A stretch of 5,096 nucleotides of DNA, from the NCBI GenBank assembly GCA_012727625.1, contig JAAYGP010000281.1:1-5096 (forward strand), given 5' to 3'. Position numbers and translations under genes: made by a program. The stretch is from Clostridiaceae bacterium. Its GTDB lineage: Bacteria > Bacillota > Clostridia > DSM-8532. The notes below the pieces were generated by a model. It did not search any database. It was not told the DNA's origin and worked only from the letters and a program-made list of their open reading frames with translations. Shown here in pieces: positions 4,592-5,096 of the stretch. Within the stretch, counting starts at the first letter, position 1; every line of letters begins with the position of its first letter.

Positions 4592-5096
4592 TGCGCTTTT
4601 AACATTGTATGGTCCCTTTTTGGAATTCTTACTATAAATTCAACAAATTCGCCTCTGTCAATCTGAGCAGCCTTTGCGTTGACACCGGATTTTTTCATAA
4701 CATCAATGGCTTGTCTTATTGTGTTTACAAAAATTCTGATATCCTTGATTGAACGAGTGAGCCGCTTTCCGTTTTCACATTTGCCCGGATTTGCATATTT
4801 GTCCAGAACCTTTTGAACAAGTTCTTCGGTTTTTTTCACATTCAATTCCTTCTCGCATACCTTTTTCAGAACCTTAAGCTGTATTTGTTCGTCATGCAGT
4901 TTCAGCAGTGCCCTTGCGTGTCTTTCTGTCAGCTGATGATCAGAAAGCATCTTTTTTACCATGGGCGGAAGCTTTAAAAGGCGTATTTTATTTGCTATGG
5001 TTGACTGGCTTTTGCCGATTTTCTGGGCAAGCTCCTCCTGGGTAAGCCCGTGTTCCCTGATAAGATTCTGATATCCTTCCGCTTCCTCCAGGTATC
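4588..5096 (-). CDS. noc: Nucleoid occlusion protein Noc (ParB family), C-terminal part
   Basis: The reading frame runs open to the right edge, giving 168 visible residues of a protein that is usually about 280 long; an internal ATG at 4962 is not the start. Noc is a ParB-like CTP-dependent DNA clamp that binds many sites on the chromosome, contacts the membrane and prevents septum formation over the nucleoid. Visible parts, in order, are the helix-turn-helix LTQEELAQKIGKSQSTIANK, then IRLLKLPP, then LTERHARALLKLHDE, the linker LNVKKTEELVQKVL, and the C-terminal dimerisation segment with IKDIRIFVNTIRQAIDVMKKSGV and IVRIPK. The wording QSTIANK, TERHARAL and the RIFVNTIRQ tail is that of Noc rather than Spo0J/ParB. 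The N-terminal membrane-targeting and CTP-binding parts lie outside the window. A terminator follows at 4506-4537. noc commonly sits near the origin, often with parAB, which fits gyrA as neighbour. Confidence 0.93.
   Translation of the reverse strand, partial: YLEEAEGYQNLIREHGLTQEELAQKIGKSQSTIANKIRLLKLPPMVKKMLSDHQLTERHARALLKLHDEQIQLKVLKKVCEKELNVKKTEELVQKVLDKYANPGKCENGKRLTRSIKDIRIFVNTIRQAIDVMKKSGVNAKAAQIDRGEFVEFIVRIPKRDHTMLKAQ

Noticed and set aside
4588..4962. ATG at 4962 as the start of the right-hand gene
   Set aside because: The frame is open upstream to the window edge and encodes the helix-turn-helix of Noc, so the ATG is internal.

Overview
The window looks like a chromosomal segment from a low-GC Firmicute of class Clostridia. 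The small heat-shock protein resembles clostridial Hsp18, the ParB-family protein has the hallmarks of Firmicute Noc, the GyrA is of Firmicute type, and a CtsR-type heat-shock operator is present. A species cannot be named from this sequence. Noc next to gyrA suggests a location near the replication origin, which is an inference.

Layout from left to right: all three protein genes are on the minus strand. Bases 1-550 hold no convincing gene. At the far left edge is a good leftward promoter for a gene outside the window, then decayed-looking AT-rich DNA with short repeats, then three hairpins that close the hsp18 transcription unit. Bases 551-997 encode an Hsp20/alpha-crystallin chaperone. Upstream of it a sigma-A-like promoter is bracketed by two CtsR operators. 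Bases 1108-1528 are non-coding, with a weak candidate small RNA on the plus strand. Bases 1529-4036 encode complete GyrA. Bases 4037-4504 form a 468-base gap whose plus strand folds into several nested hairpins preceded by a plus-strand promoter; this is the best candidate for an undescribed element. A perfect 10-bp stem terminator then marks the end of noc. Bases 4588-5096 encode the C-terminal part of Noc, which continues past the right edge.

How the genes relate: GyrA is half of DNA gyrase and Noc is a DNA-binding protein that keeps the division septum off the nucleoid, so both act on the chromosome. The hsp18 gene downstream appears to be an independent stress-controlled unit. gyrA seems to have its own promoter, because a strong terminator separates it from noc. 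The gyrA promoter shares its -10 box, read on the opposite strand, with the promoter facing the structured RNA.

The structured RNA region (about 4103-4470) was found by reading base-pairing directly. It has a 16-bp interrupted stem, a 9-bp long-range helix, a 17-bp compound hairpin and a possible loop pseudoknot. I could not assign it to a known family with confidence. A HEARO/omega-RNA-like mobile RNA, a small non-autonomous element or a new ncRNA class are all open.
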